The position numbers were made by a program, and so were the translations under genes. Shown here piece by piece: positions 1 through 7,392 of a stretch of DNA of 17,413 bases. The DNA is from DASSTY01 sp035760645 (GTDB taxonomy: Bacteria; Gemmatimonadota; Gemmatimonadetes; Gemmatimonadales; GWC2-71-9), in the NCBI GenBank assembly GCA_035760645.1, contig DASTSO010000116.1:1-17413 (forward strand), given 5' to 3'. Below the pieces are notes generated by a model that saw only the letters and a list, made by a program, of their open reading frames with translations, had not been told where the DNA came from and did not search any database. Every line of letters starts with the position of its first letter. Position 1 is the stretch's first letter.

Positions 1-1119
1 CTCGAGGTTGGCCATGTGGCGCATCGAGTGGTACTCGACGAGGATGCCGTTGCCGCCGAGGAGGCGGCGCGCCTCGCGGGCGCACTCGGTGGCCATGTTC
101 ACGTTGTTGCGCTTGGCGAGCGACACCTGCTGCGGGGTGAACGTGCCCGCGTCCTTGAGGCGGCCGAGCTGGAGGGCGAGGAGCTGCGCCTTGGTGATCT
201 CTGTCAGCATGTCGGCGAGGCGGACCTGCTGGATCTGCGTCGCGGCGATCGGCTTGCCGAACATCACGCGGCTCTGGGCGTAGCGGAGCGCCTCGTCGTA
301 GCACGCCATCGCGGCGCCGATCGCGCCCCAGGCGATGCCGTAGCGCGCCTGCGTGAGGCACATCAGCGGGCTGCGCAGCCCGCCCGACTTCGGCAGGAGC
401 GCGTCCTTCGGCACCAGGCAGTCGGTGAGCACGATCTCGCTCGTGTCGCTGGCGCGCAGCGAGAGCTTCCCCTTCTGGTCCTTCGCCTGGTAGCCCTTGG
501 TGTCGGTGGGGACGATGAAGCCGCGGATCGACTTCGGGTCGTCGATGTCGCCGGTCTTGGCCCAGATGATCGAGACCGTGGCCTGCGAGCCGTTGGTGAT
601 CCACATCTTGGCGCCGTTCAGGACCCAGCCGTCGGCGGTCTCGCGCGCGGTGGTGATCATGCCGCCGGGGTTCGAGCCGTAGTCGGGCTCGGTGAGGCCG
701 AAGCAGCCGATCTCGGCCCCGCTCGCGAGCGCGGGGAGCCACTTCCGCTTCTGCTCCTCGCTGCCGAAGGCGTAGATCGGATACATCACGAGCGCGCCCT
801 GCACGCTCGCGAAGGAGCGGATGCCGGAGTCGCCCCGCTCGAGCTCCTGCATGATGAGCCCGTAGGCGACGTTGTTGAGCCCGGCGCAGCCGTACTCCTC
901 GGGGAGGTTCGCGCCGAACATCCCGAGCTCGGCCATGCCGGGAATGAGCTGCTTGGGGAACTTCCCCTCGATGTAGCAGTCGCCGATGACCGGCATGAGG
1001 TGCTCGTCCACCCAGGCCCGCACGGTGTCGCGCACCGCGCGCTCCTCCTCGGAGAGGATGCTGTCGATGTTGTAGAAGTCGACGCCGGTGAACTGGCTCG
1101 TGGGGCTGGTGGTGGTCAT
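1..1119 (-). CDS. gcdH: Glutaryl-CoA dehydrogenase-like acyl-CoA dehydrogenase (3' end cut by window)
   Basis: This flavoenzyme family (FAD, cytoplasm) oxidises an acyl-CoA; the closest pattern is glutaryl-CoA dehydrogenase, which dehydrogenates and decarboxylates glutaryl-CoA to crotonyl-CoA in lysine/tryptophan breakdown. The 373 visible codons show the family order: helical N-domain; ELERGDSGIRS near residues 92-102, matching the Glu and Arg-Ser that contact glutaryl-CoA in characterised enzymes; the GCFGLTEPDYGSNPGGM beta-domain motif; and the C-terminal LLGGNGI...MRHMANLE. The catalytic Glu, in the usual NTYEGTHD motif, lies just beyond base 1, so about 20-25 residues are missing from view. 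The ATG at 1119 opens a sequence (MTTTSPTSQF) that fits the family's start. A GAGG lies about 12 nt upstream and a weak TATCTT sits about 40 nt upstream, so it may have its own promoter. It is last in the minus-strand run, 78 bp after the SprT-like gene. Another short-chain acyl-CoA dehydrogenase is the alternative; I favour glutaryl-CoA. Confidence 0.88.
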   Translation of the reverse strand, partial: MTTTSPTSQFTGVDFYNIDSILSEEERAVRDTVRAWVDEHLMPVIGDCYIEGKFPKQLIPGMAELGMFGANLPEEYGCAGLNNVAYGLIMQELERGDSGIRSFASVQGALVMYPIYAFGSEEQKRKWLPALASGAEIGCFGLTEPDYGSNPGGMITTARETADGWVLNGAKMWITNGSQATVSIIWAKTGDIDDPKSIRGFIVPTDTKGYQAKDQKGKLSLRASDTSEIVLTDCLVPKDALLPKSGGLRSPLMCLTQARYGIAWGAIGAAMACYDEALRYAQSRVMFGKPIAATQIQQVRLADMLTEITKAQLLALQLGRLKDAGTFTPQQVSLAKRNNVNMATECAREARRLLGGNGILVEYHSMRHMANLE

Positions 1120-1197
1120 GCTCGGGGCCTCGGAAATGGGGTTCGTGAAGCCGGAAAGATAGGCGGGCGACGGCCGTCCGCACATAGGGACCCGCGC

Positions 1198-1758
1198 CTA
1201 CGCCACCCGCCGCTTCGCCCGGGGCAGCACGCCCACCTCGCGCGCCTTGCGGCGGAAGCCCGCGCCGTGGTCCACCGGGCCGCCGGTCTCGGCCTGCCAC
1301 TGGTGCACCATCTCGTGCAGCAGGGTGTGCTCGACCTCGGCCCAGGGGTGGCGGCGGAGGTGGTGGCGGCTCATGGTGATCCGGAGCGGGCGGCCGGTGC
1401 GGAGCTCCACGGCGAGCTCGCCGAGCCGGGTCCGCATGCGGCCGGAGAGGTGGATCGGGATCTCGCCCAGCGCGCCGCCGAAGTGGCGGGCGTTGAGCTC
1501 GCGGTGCGCGGCGCGGAGCCGCGCGAGGAGGGCGTCGTCGCCGGGGCGCGGGCGCTCGGGGGTCCGCGGACGGCGCGCGCTCGCGGGCGGGGCGTGGTCC
1601 TCGACCGGAAAGGCGAGGAACTCCCGCTCGAGCGCGCGGCGCGTCGTGCGGCGGAGCCCGGGCGTGAGAAAGCGGATGATGGCGACGAGCACCCGGTCGG
1701 GCGCCGCCGCGTAGCCCGCGTGGAGCCGCAGCGTCCCGCGGCTCAGGCTCACCATCAC
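1198..1758 (-). CDS. SprT-like zinc metalloprotein
   Basis: The protein carries the SprT-domain zincin motif LLHEMVHQWQ (His148, Glu149, His152 counted from this start) with a downstream DHGAGF that supplies the third zinc ligand (His164). Proteins of this family are zinc proteases or proteins of unknown substrate. No C-terminal cysteine zinc ribbon, as seen in E. coli SprT, is present. The start is uncertain. GTG at 1758 and ATG at 1755 are the only usual starts, yet neither has a Shine-Dalgarno site. The frame stays open upstream to the end of the phosphoesterase gene, and the residues just before (PAGITRVRTHANRT) look like part of the domain. A CTG at 1899, directly after that gene's stop, would give 233 residues. 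The upstream stretch contains two copies of the 15-mer repeat. The gene lies between the phosphoesterase and the acyl-CoA dehydrogenase on the same strand. Confidence 0.75.
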   Translation of the reverse strand: MMVSLSRGTLRLHAGYAAAPDRVLVAIIRFLTPGLRRTTRRALEREFLAFPVEDHAPPASARRPRTPERPRPGDDALLARLRAAHRELNARHFGGALGEIPIHLSGRMRTRLGELAVELRTGRPLRITMSRHHLRRHPWAEVEHTLLHEMVHQWQAETGGPVDHGAGFRRKAREVGVLPRAKRRVA

Positions 1759-1837
1759 CGTGCGGTTGGCGTGGGTGCGGACCCGGGTGATGCCGGCGGG
1801 GAGGCCGAGGGCGCGGAGGCGGGGCTCGAGAGCCGCC

Positions 1838-1869
1838 TCCCGCCGTCCCGCCTGTCCCGCCGTCCCGCC
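1838..1869. repeat. Two tandem copies of 15-mer repeat TCCCGCCGTCCCGCC
   Basis: Exact copies of TCCCGCCGTCCCGCC occupy 1838-1852 and 1855-1869, two bases apart (17-bp period). They sit between the phosphoesterase stop and the conventional SprT-like start. If the SprT-like gene begins upstream, the first copy is read as GGTAG on the minus strand; the 17-bp period puts the second copy in another phase (AGRRE). The same 15-mer recurs at 8655, 8714, 14169 and 14244. Confidence 0.85.
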
Positions 1870-1900
1870 GAACAGCTCCTTCAGGAAATCGAAGTTCAGG

Positions 1901-2833
1901 CTAAAGCTGCGGATCGTCGCCTCCGGCGACCGAGACGGCGGGGGTGGCGGCCCCGCGGCCCACGGCGGGGCGGCGGGCGAAGCTGTAGGCGTCGGCCGGG
2001 AGGAAGCGGCGGCCGCTCGCCTCCCAGCGGAAGTGCTGGATGTGCACCGCGCGCGCGTCCACCCGCACGAGGTTGAAGACCGAGGGCCGGCCGCCGCGCA
2101 TGCGGCTCGAGTGGGTGCCGGAGGAGCTGATGGCGGTGATGCCCAGCTCGCCCGCGCCCTCCTGGTGGTCGTGGCCGCAGAGGACGACGTCGGCGCCGGT
2201 GGCCTCGATGCGCCGCTGCGCGCTCCGCCAGTGGGCGAGCCCCATGCGGCGGCTGATCTTCCCCGGCAGCACGTTGTGGTGCATGACGAGGACGCGCGCG
2301 TCGCCGGGCGCGGCCTGCTGAAAGATCCCGCTGACGCGGTCGGTCTCCGACTTCGGCAGATGCCCCTTCACCGCGAGGTCGCGCAGGTTCCACGTCAGGG
2401 AGCCGGGCGCGATCCCGTAGCTCGTCAGCGCCCCGGCGATCACCGCCCCCGGCACCCGCAGCACCGGCGTGAGGTCCTCGCCGAAGTACTGGCGGTACTT
2501 CCGATAGAGCGGCCGGGTGCCGCGCAGGTGCAGCGGGCTCGCCCACCACTGCACGTCGTGGTTGCCGGGGATGACGAGCGTCGGCGCGAGCCGCTCCATC
2601 TGGCGCACGAAGACGCGCGCGCGCTGCAGCTCGCCGTGGCGGGCGCGCTGGCTCAGGTCGCCCGAGACGACGACGGCGCGCGCGCCCAGGCGTGGCAGGT
2701 GCTCCTCGATCGCCTCGATCTGGAGGAGATCGCAGTGCACCCCGAAGTGCACGTCCGAGAGGTGGACGATGGTGACGCCCTCGACCGCGGCGGCGGTCGC
2801 CGCCGTCCGGCCCTGCACCGGCGCTGCGCTCAC
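1901..2833 (-). CDS. Calcineurin-like metallophosphoesterase
   Basis: A 310-residue metallophosphoesterase with the complete set of family metal-binding motifs: DVH (27-29), GDLSQRA (58-64), GNHD (90-93), MHHN (184-187) and GHDH (220-223). These place two metal ions for phosphodiester or phosphomonoester hydrolysis. The layout is closest to the class containing the cyclic-nucleotide phosphodiesterase CpdA, but substrate cannot be told from sequence. There is no signal peptide, so it is probably cytoplasmic. The frame extends upstream to an ATG-like start at 2953, but that would run through the preceding gene. I chose GTG at 2833, which overlaps the DUF4139 stop as GTGA and starts just before the first beta strand; translational coupling is likely. 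The stop (TAG, 1901-1903) is followed by the SprT-like region. Confidence 0.9.
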   Translation of the reverse strand: MSAAPVQGRTAATAAAVEGVTIVHLSDVHFGVHCDLLQIEAIEEHLPRLGARAVVVSGDLSQRARHGELQRARVFVRQMERLAPTLVIPGNHDVQWWASPLHLRGTRPLYRKYRQYFGEDLTPVLRVPGAVIAGALTSYGIAPGSLTWNLRDLAVKGHLPKSETDRVSGIFQQAAPGDARVLVMHHNVLPGKISRRMGLAHWRSAQRRIEATGADVVLCGHDHQEGAGELGITAISSSGTHSSRMRGGRPSVFNLVRVDARAVHIQHFRWEASGRRFLPADAYSFARRPAVGRGAATPAVSVAGGDDPQL

Positions 2834-4257
2834 CAGACCGCCCGGATCGTGTAGGTGAGGGTGGCGCTCCCGTTCGCCGGCACGGGAACGCGGAAGCGCA
2901 CCGCCGTGGCGCTCAGCTTCTCCGCGGGCACCGAGCTCTGCGTCACCGCCCACTCGCCGCCCCGCTCCTCGCGCACGTCGATCACGACCGCGCTGTCGCT
3001 CGCGTTGGTGAGGGCGACGGCGTAGCTCGCCGTGACGGTGGTGCGCACGCCGCCCGCCCGGGTGCTGTCGCGGTGCGTGGTGTAGCTCGTCTGCACCCGC
3101 TTCGCCGTGAGGTCGAAGGCGGTGCCGGCGCTGAGGACGAGGTCCCGGCCCGCCGGGGTGTGGCCCAGCGCCGCCTCGCCGACGAGCTGCAGGCGGCCGG
3201 TGCTGTCGGCCTGGTAGAGCCGCGCGACGCCGCCGGGGAGCGGGCGGTCGCCGTACTCGCTCTTGCGCGGGCGCTTGAGGGTGTAGCTCACCTCGACCGG
3301 CACCGGCATCGAGTCGCCGAACTGCGGGACGTAGCCCCAGTAGGGAATGCCCCCGCGCACGAGGTAGGCGCGCTCGTAGGCCGCCTGCGCCGGCTCGAAG
3401 AGCGAGACCACGGTGGCGAGCCCGGCGGTGAGGTCGTGCCGGCCCGGCAGCGTGTAGACGTGCGCCTCGCCGACGCGCTCCTCGCCGGCGGCGCTCTCGA
3501 GGCCGCTCACGCCCATGTCCATCTTCGCCGCCCGCGCCGCCTGGTACATGGGCACCGGCGGCGGCGTCGCGCGGCCGACGTTGCCGGCGAGGAGCTGCAC
3601 CTCCGCGTTCTGCACACTCAGCTCCTGCGACACGACCGTCGCCTTGCCGGTGACGCGGGCGCTGCCGGTGGTACCGCGGCCCAGCACGACGTCGTAGGTC
3701 GCCTGCCAGGCGGCGCCGCCGGTGAACCAGCCCAGCCCCAGCATCGGGCGCGCGGCGTCGCTCCGCAGCGCGAGCGTGGCGGTCGGCTCGACCGCGACCA
3801 TGTCGGCCGGGTAGAGCGGCCGGCCCGGCATGCGGAAGACGACGTGCCCGTCGGGCAGCTGGAGCCGCAGCGGGTCGGCGCCGAGCACCGTGGCGCTCGT
3901 CGTGTCCACCCGGCCGTTCTCGCGCTCGACCTGGAAGACGAGCCGGCGGCCCGTCATCCGGCGCAGCACGCTGGTCTCGTCCACCGCGGCGTCGTAGCGC
4001 GCGCCCATGAGGGCGACGCCCGCGTCGAGCGCGAAGAGCGAGGCGGGATCGAGCGGGCCCAGCGCGACGCGCTGCTCGCTCGCGCCCTTCGGCACGGCGA
4101 CGGGGAGCGAGCGGCGCACGAGCACGCGGCCGTCGCCGTAGATCGTGAGGCTCGTCGTGCCGCCGGCGGCCGGGGCCTTGGCGGCCTGCTGGGCGAGCAG
4201 CGGCGCCGGGGCGAGCGCGAGGACGGCGGCGACGGCCGCGTGGGAGAGAGAGCGCAT
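2830..4257 (-). CDS. Secreted DUF4139 domain-containing protein
   Basis: A 475-residue protein starting with a classical signal peptide (positively charged start, hydrophobic core to residue ~20, cleavage near LLAQQA), so it is exported. The following segment (about 33-150: TTSLTIYGDGRVLVRRSLPVAVPKG and on) resembles the N-terminal beta-rich part of DUF4139/DUF4140 proteins. The C-terminal half (about 170-475) has the DUF4139 pattern: GWFTGGAAWQATYDVVL, then a long variable stretch, then YTLKRPRKSEYG and an all-beta ending. The molecular function of the family is unknown. The ATG at 4257 directly precedes the signal peptide; no Shine-Dalgarno site is seen. It lies 51 bp after the zinc-ribbon gene and overlaps the phosphoesterase by 4 nt, which suggests co-expression with it. 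Confidence 0.85.
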   Translation of the reverse strand: MRSLSHAAVAAVLALAPAPLLAQQAAKAPAAGGTTSLTIYGDGRVLVRRSLPVAVPKGASEQRVALGPLDPASLFALDAGVALMGARYDAAVDETSVLRRMTGRRLVFQVERENGRVDTTSATVLGADPLRLQLPDGHVVFRMPGRPLYPADMVAVEPTATLALRSDAARPMLGLGWFTGGAAWQATYDVVLGRGTTGSARVTGKATVVSQELSVQNAEVQLLAGNVGRATPPPVPMYQAARAAKMDMGVSGLESAAGEERVGEAHVYTLPGRHDLTAGLATVVSLFEPAQAAYERAYLVRGGIPYWGYVPQFGDSMPVPVEVSYTLKRPRKSEYGDRPLPGGVARLYQADSTGRLQLVGEAALGHTPAGRDLVLSAGTAFDLTAKRVQTSYTTHRDSTRAGGVRTTVTASYAVALTNASDSAVVIDVREERGGEWAVTQSSVPAEKLSATAVRFRVPVPANGSATLTYTIRAVW

Positions 4258-4308
4258 GGGCCGGTGGGTGAAGGGTGAGGTCAGGCCGGCGCGGTCACGC
4301 CGGCGGCA

Positions 4309-4659
4309 TCACGCCGCGGGGCGCGGGCGCCGGGGCGGCGTCGGGCCTTCGGGCCGCGTGCCGACCGGCTCGCGCGGGAGGAACTCCAGGGCGAGCCCCG
4401 CCGCGAGCCGGCGCGCGATGAGATAGCTGCCGACCACGCCCAGGGCGAGCCAGAAGAAGCCGGCGCGCGGGAGCGTGAGCCGCAGCACGAGGGCGACGAG
4501 GACCGTCACGACGAGCGCGACGCGCTGCGCCAGGCGCGCGGCGCGGTGCTCGAAGACGCGCCGGCAGTCGGGGCAGAGCTCGCCCCAGCGGATGCGCGGC
4601 ACCCGCCGCTGGCACTGGGCGCAGGGGACCTCAGGCCCGAACTCTTGCTTCAACAGCAT
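4309..4659 (-). CDS. Small zinc-ribbon membrane protein
   Basis: A 116-residue protein that I do not recognise as a named family. Visible parts are an N-terminal zinc-ribbon-like pair, CAQC (13-16) and CPDC (29-32), then two hydrophobic helices (about 45-62 and 68-85), then a Pro/Arg-rich tail. This is the shape of a small membrane protein with a metal-binding cytoplasmic head. The start overlaps the end of the isocitrate dehydrogenase gene by 29 nt in another frame, so it is probably translated from the same message. No good Shine-Dalgarno site precedes the ATG. Support for it being real is the cysteine pairs followed by two clean membrane segments, and its placement in the run of minus-strand genes. 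Confidence 0.7.
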   Translation of the reverse strand: MLLKQEFGPEVPCAQCQRRVPRIRWGELCPDCRRVFEHRAARLAQRVALVVTVLVALVLRLTLPRAGFFWLALGVVGSYLIARRLAAGLALEFLPREPVGTRPEGPTPPRRPRPAA

Positions 4660-5656
4660 CGCCGAACTCGCGCGTCGTCGCCTTGCCGCCGAGGTCGCGG
4701 GTGCGGATCCCGTCGTCCACGATCGTGCGGTAGATCGCCGCGCGCAGACGGTCGCCCTTGTCCTTGTGGCCCAGGTGGTCGCACATCATCGCGGCGGCGA
4801 GCATCTGCGCGCTCGGGTTGGCGACCCCCTGCCCCGCGATGTCGGGGGCGCTGCCGTGCACCGCCTCGAAGATGGCGGCATCCGTGCCGATGTTGGCGCC
4901 GGGGGCGAGTCCCAGCCCGCCGACGAGGCCCGAGATCTCGTCGGAGAGGATGTCGCCGAAGAGGTTCGTCGTCACGATCACGTCGAACTGCTCGGGGCGC
5001 ATGACGAGCTGCATGGCGCAGTTGTCGACGATCATGTCGCCGAACTCGATCCGGCCCGCGTACTCGGTGGCGATCTCGCGGGCGACCTCGAGGAAGAGGC
5101 CGCTCGTCATCTTGAGGATGTTCGCCTTGTGGACGCAGGTCACCTTGCGCCGGCCGTTCTTCACCGCGTACTCGAAGGCGTAGCGGATGATGCGCTCCGA
5201 GCCCGAGCGGGTGACGATGGCGATCGACTCGCCCACCGCGTGCGGGTCGGCGCCGATGCCGATGTAGTGCTCGACGCCGGCGTAGAGCCCCTCGATGTTC
5301 TCGCGCACGAGGACGATGTCGATCCCCTCGTAGCGCTGCCCCGGCATGATCGTCTTGGCGGGCCGCAGGTTGGCGTAGAGCTCGAACGCCTTGCGGAGCC
5401 CGACGTTCACCGAGCGGAACCCCGTGCCCACCGGCGTGGTGAGCGGGCCCTTGAGCGCGAGCCCCGTGCGGCGGATGCTCTCGACGGTGGCGTCGGGAAG
5501 CGGCGTGCCGGCCTTCTCGACCGCCGTCATCCCGGCGATCTGCTCGTCCCAGTGGAAGCGCAGGCCCAGCGCCTCGAGGGCGCGCACCGTCTGCGCGGTG
5601 ATCTCGGGCCCGATCCCGTCGCCGGGAATCAGCGTGGCGTCGTACGTCGTCGTCAT
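4631..5656 (-). CDS. NAD-dependent isocitrate dehydrogenase
   Basis: A 341-residue decarboxylating dehydrogenase of the isocitrate/isopropylmalate family. In the TCA cycle this reaction is isocitrate + NAD+ to 2-oxoglutarate + CO2 + NADH, in the cytoplasm. Motifs seen: N-terminal LIPGDGIGPEIT; the substrate loop GTGFRSVNVGLRKAFELYANLRP with Ser and three Arg; RENIEGLYAGVEH (catalytic Tyr); VHKANI (catalytic Lys); NLFGDILSDE (metal Asp); and HGSAPDIAGQGVANP. In that last motif Asp-Ile stands where NADP-dependent E. coli Icd has Lys-Tyr, which indicates NAD rather than NADP. Homoisocitrate dehydrogenase is the main alternative. The ATG at 5656 overlaps the lipoprotein stop (ATGA). The frame is open far upstream but the family N-terminus starts here. 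Confidence 0.92.
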   Translation of the reverse strand: MTTTYDATLIPGDGIGPEITAQTVRALEALGLRFHWDEQIAGMTAVEKAGTPLPDATVESIRRTGLALKGPLTTPVGTGFRSVNVGLRKAFELYANLRPAKTIMPGQRYEGIDIVLVRENIEGLYAGVEHYIGIGADPHAVGESIAIVTRSGSERIIRYAFEYAVKNGRRKVTCVHKANILKMTSGLFLEVAREIATEYAGRIEFGDMIVDNCAMQLVMRPEQFDVIVTTNLFGDILSDEISGLVGGLGLAPGANIGTDAAIFEAVHGSAPDIAGQGVANPSAQMLAAAMMCDHLGHKDKGDRLRAAIYRTIVDDGIRTRDLGGKATTREFGDAVEARVRA

Positions 5657-6366
5657 GGCGTGGCGGAGTCGGACGGGAGGACGGCGGCGAGCGCGGCGCG
5701 CAGCGCCTCGGCGGGGGTCGCCCCGGCGCCGCTCGCCTGGGAGCGCCAGAGCACGTTGGTCGAGCGCGCGTCGGCGAGGGCGAGGGCGAGCGTGGCGCGC
5801 ACGCCCGCCGCCGAATCGGGCGCGAAGGCCACCGCGGCCGGCACGAGCACGAGGCGGCCGCCGGTGAGCGCGACGAGGTTGCGGAGCGAGGAGGCGAGCG
5901 GGTCGGGCACGGTCTTCAGCCCGGGGCTCCGCAGCGCCGCCTGCCCCATGCGGTCGGGATCGGCCACGATCCCCGGCGCGCGCTTCGCCACCCGCCGCAG
6001 CCGCGGCGGCAGGATCCACTGCACCTCGGGCGCCCGTTCCTCGAGCGCGTCGCCGACGAGCGAGTCGGCGAGGAGCTGCGCCGCGCGTCGGTCGCGCCAC
6101 GGCGCGAGCGCCGCCTTGGCGGCGCTGTCGGCCGGACTCGCCGCGAGCAGCGCCGGGTCGGTCGAGACCATCCCCACCGGGACCACCGGCACCTGCTGCC
6201 CCGACAGTGCGGCGACGTTGAGGAGATGAGTGGCGTCGGCGGCGCGCGCGTCGCGCTCCGGGGCGGCCGCGCTCGCGCTCTGGGCCTCGGTGCGCGCGGG
6301 CGCACAGCCCAGCGCGACGGCGAGGGCCGCGACGGCCAGGGCGCGGGAGAGAGGGGTGGTCGGCAT
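5653..6366 (-). CDS. Putative lipoprotein of unknown function
   Basis: A 237-residue protein with a signal peptide and an approximate lipobox (AVALGC, Cys21), so it is probably a lipid-anchored periplasmic protein. The mature part is Ala-rich. Its last ~80 residues (GGRLVLVPAAVAF...LALALADARSTNVLWRSQASGAGATPAEALRAALAAVLP) alternate strands and end in a helix. That pattern recalls small lipoproteins with a CsgG/GNA1162-like fold, but this is only inference and I do not recognise the family. The ATG at 6366 immediately precedes the signal peptide. It follows the SDR gene after 37 bp and overlaps isocitrate dehydrogenase by 4 nt, so it is co-transcribed, although no shared function is obvious. 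Confidence 0.8.
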   Translation of the reverse strand: MPTTPLSRALAVAALAVALGCAPARTEAQSASAAAPERDARAADATHLLNVAALSGQQVPVVPVGMVSTDPALLAASPADSAAKAALAPWRDRRAAQLLADSLVGDALEERAPEVQWILPPRLRRVAKRAPGIVADPDRMGQAALRSPGLKTVPDPLASSLRNLVALTGGRLVLVPAAVAFAPDSAAGVRATLALALADARSTNVLWRSQASGAGATPAEALRAALAAVLPSDSATP

Positions 6367-6403
6367 CGGCGGTAAGCTAACGACGCCGCCGGTCGGTCGG
6401 GAG

Positions 6404-7270
6404 CTATTCGAGCGACATTCCCCCGTCCACCACGATCGTCTGGCCCGTGATGTGGCGCGCGGCGTCGGAGCACAGGAAGGAGACGACCCGCGCGACGTCC
6501 TCGGGCTCGGCGATGCGGCCCAGGACCGACCGGCGCTGGGCGCGCTCGACGACCTCCGCCGGGAGCATCGCCATTCGCTCGGTGCGGATGAAGCCGGGGG
6601 CGACGGCGTTGACGTTCACGTTGGCGGGCCCCAGGTCCACCGCGGCGGCGCGGGTGAGCCCGAGGAGCGCGGCCTTGCTCGCCGCGTAGTTCGCCACGCC
6701 GAACCCCGGCCGGTCGGCCTGGTGCGCGCTCACGTTGACGATCCTGCCGTAGCGCTGCGCCCGGAAGGTGGCGGCGACGGCCCGGATGCAGTGGAAGGCG
6801 CCGGTGACGTTCGTCTCCAGCACCTGGTGCCACGCCTCCTCGGTGAGCCGCCAGAGCGCGCCGTCGCTCGCGATCCCCGCGTTGTTCACCAGGTAGTGGA
6901 CGGTGCCGAACTTCTGCCTCACGTCCTCGACGAAGCGCTCGACCGCCCACCGGTCGCGCACGTCGCACTTGGCGGCGAGGACGCCGACGCCCATCGCGCT
7001 CAGCGTCGTCTCGGTGAGCAGGGCGGTCTCCATGCAGTCGCGCCCCGGCAGGTCCACGAAGCAGAATGCCACGTTGCACCCCAGCCGCCCGAACTCGAGC
7101 GCGATGGTGCGGCCGAGCCCCGAGGCGCCGCCGGTCACGATGACCGTGCGGCCCCGGAAGCCCTGCGCCTGGGGTTGCGCCTGGGGGGCTTCGAGCGCCG
7201 TGCCGGAGGGCTCCGCCTCGGGGTTCTCCCACGCGGGCGTGTTACCGAAGCCGAAGAAGGGAGCGAACAT
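6404..7270 (-). CDS. SDR-family oxidoreductase (FabG-like) lacking the catalytic serine
   Basis: A 288-residue short-chain dehydrogenase/reductase. Seen: the nucleotide-binding TGGASGLG (46-53), NNAG (129-132), catalytic Tyr195 and Lys199 (YAASK), PGFIRT, and the C-terminal TGQTIVVDGGMSLE. This is the FabG/acetoacetyl-CoA reductase type, which normally reduces 3-oxoacyl groups with NAD(P)H. The usual catalytic Ser, 13 residues before the Tyr, aligns with Ala182 here (sequence NVSAHQADRPG); Ser181 is one place off. The first ~38 residues (FGFG, then a Pro/Gln/Ala-rich stretch) are an extension not typical of the family. The ATG at 7270 is my choice; GTG at 7342 would add 24 residues and intrude on the divergent promoter region. 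It is the first gene of the minus-strand run. Confidence 0.88.
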   Translation of the reverse strand: MFAPFFGFGNTPAWENPEAEPSGTALEAPQAQPQAQGFRGRTVIVTGGASGLGRTIALEFGRLGCNVAFCFVDLPGRDCMETALLTETTLSAMGVGVLAAKCDVRDRWAVERFVEDVRQKFGTVHYLVNNAGIASDGALWRLTEEAWHQVLETNVTGAFHCIRAVAATFRAQRYGRIVNVSAHQADRPGFGVANYAASKAALLGLTRAAAVDLGPANVNVNAVAPGFIRTERMAMLPAEVVERAQRRSVLGRIAEPEDVARVVSFLCSDAARHITGQTIVVDGGMSLE

Positions 7271-7392
7271 GGGTGCATCGAAGGTAGGGGTCGCGAGCTG
7301 AAACTTCCAGACGCCCGACCACGTCACACTCTGCAACGGCACGACGACCGGCGCCCCCTGCCGGTCCCACCGCGGGAAACCGGAGGCCCCGT
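7271..7392. promoter_or_regulatory. Divergent intergenic region between the SDR and repeat-protein genes
   Basis: These 122 bp separate divergent starts and must hold the promoter of the minus-strand run and probably of the plus-strand gene. I see no convincing -35/-10 pair. The plus-strand start is preceded by a good GGAGG (7382-7386), six bases before the ATG. Confidence 0.45.

Noticed and set aside
1169..1178. Palindrome GACGGCCGTC between the SprT-like and acyl-CoA dehydrogenase genes
   Set aside because: A single 10-bp palindrome of G/C-rich sequence is expected by chance here, and no second copy or T-run supports a site or terminator.
16..2076. A 686-codon plus-strand open frame over the acyl-CoA dehydrogenase, and many similar long frames elsewhere
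   Set aside because: It is antisense to clear family matches, rich in Arg/Ala/Gly/His with no domain, as expected from the opposite strand of very GC-rich genes.
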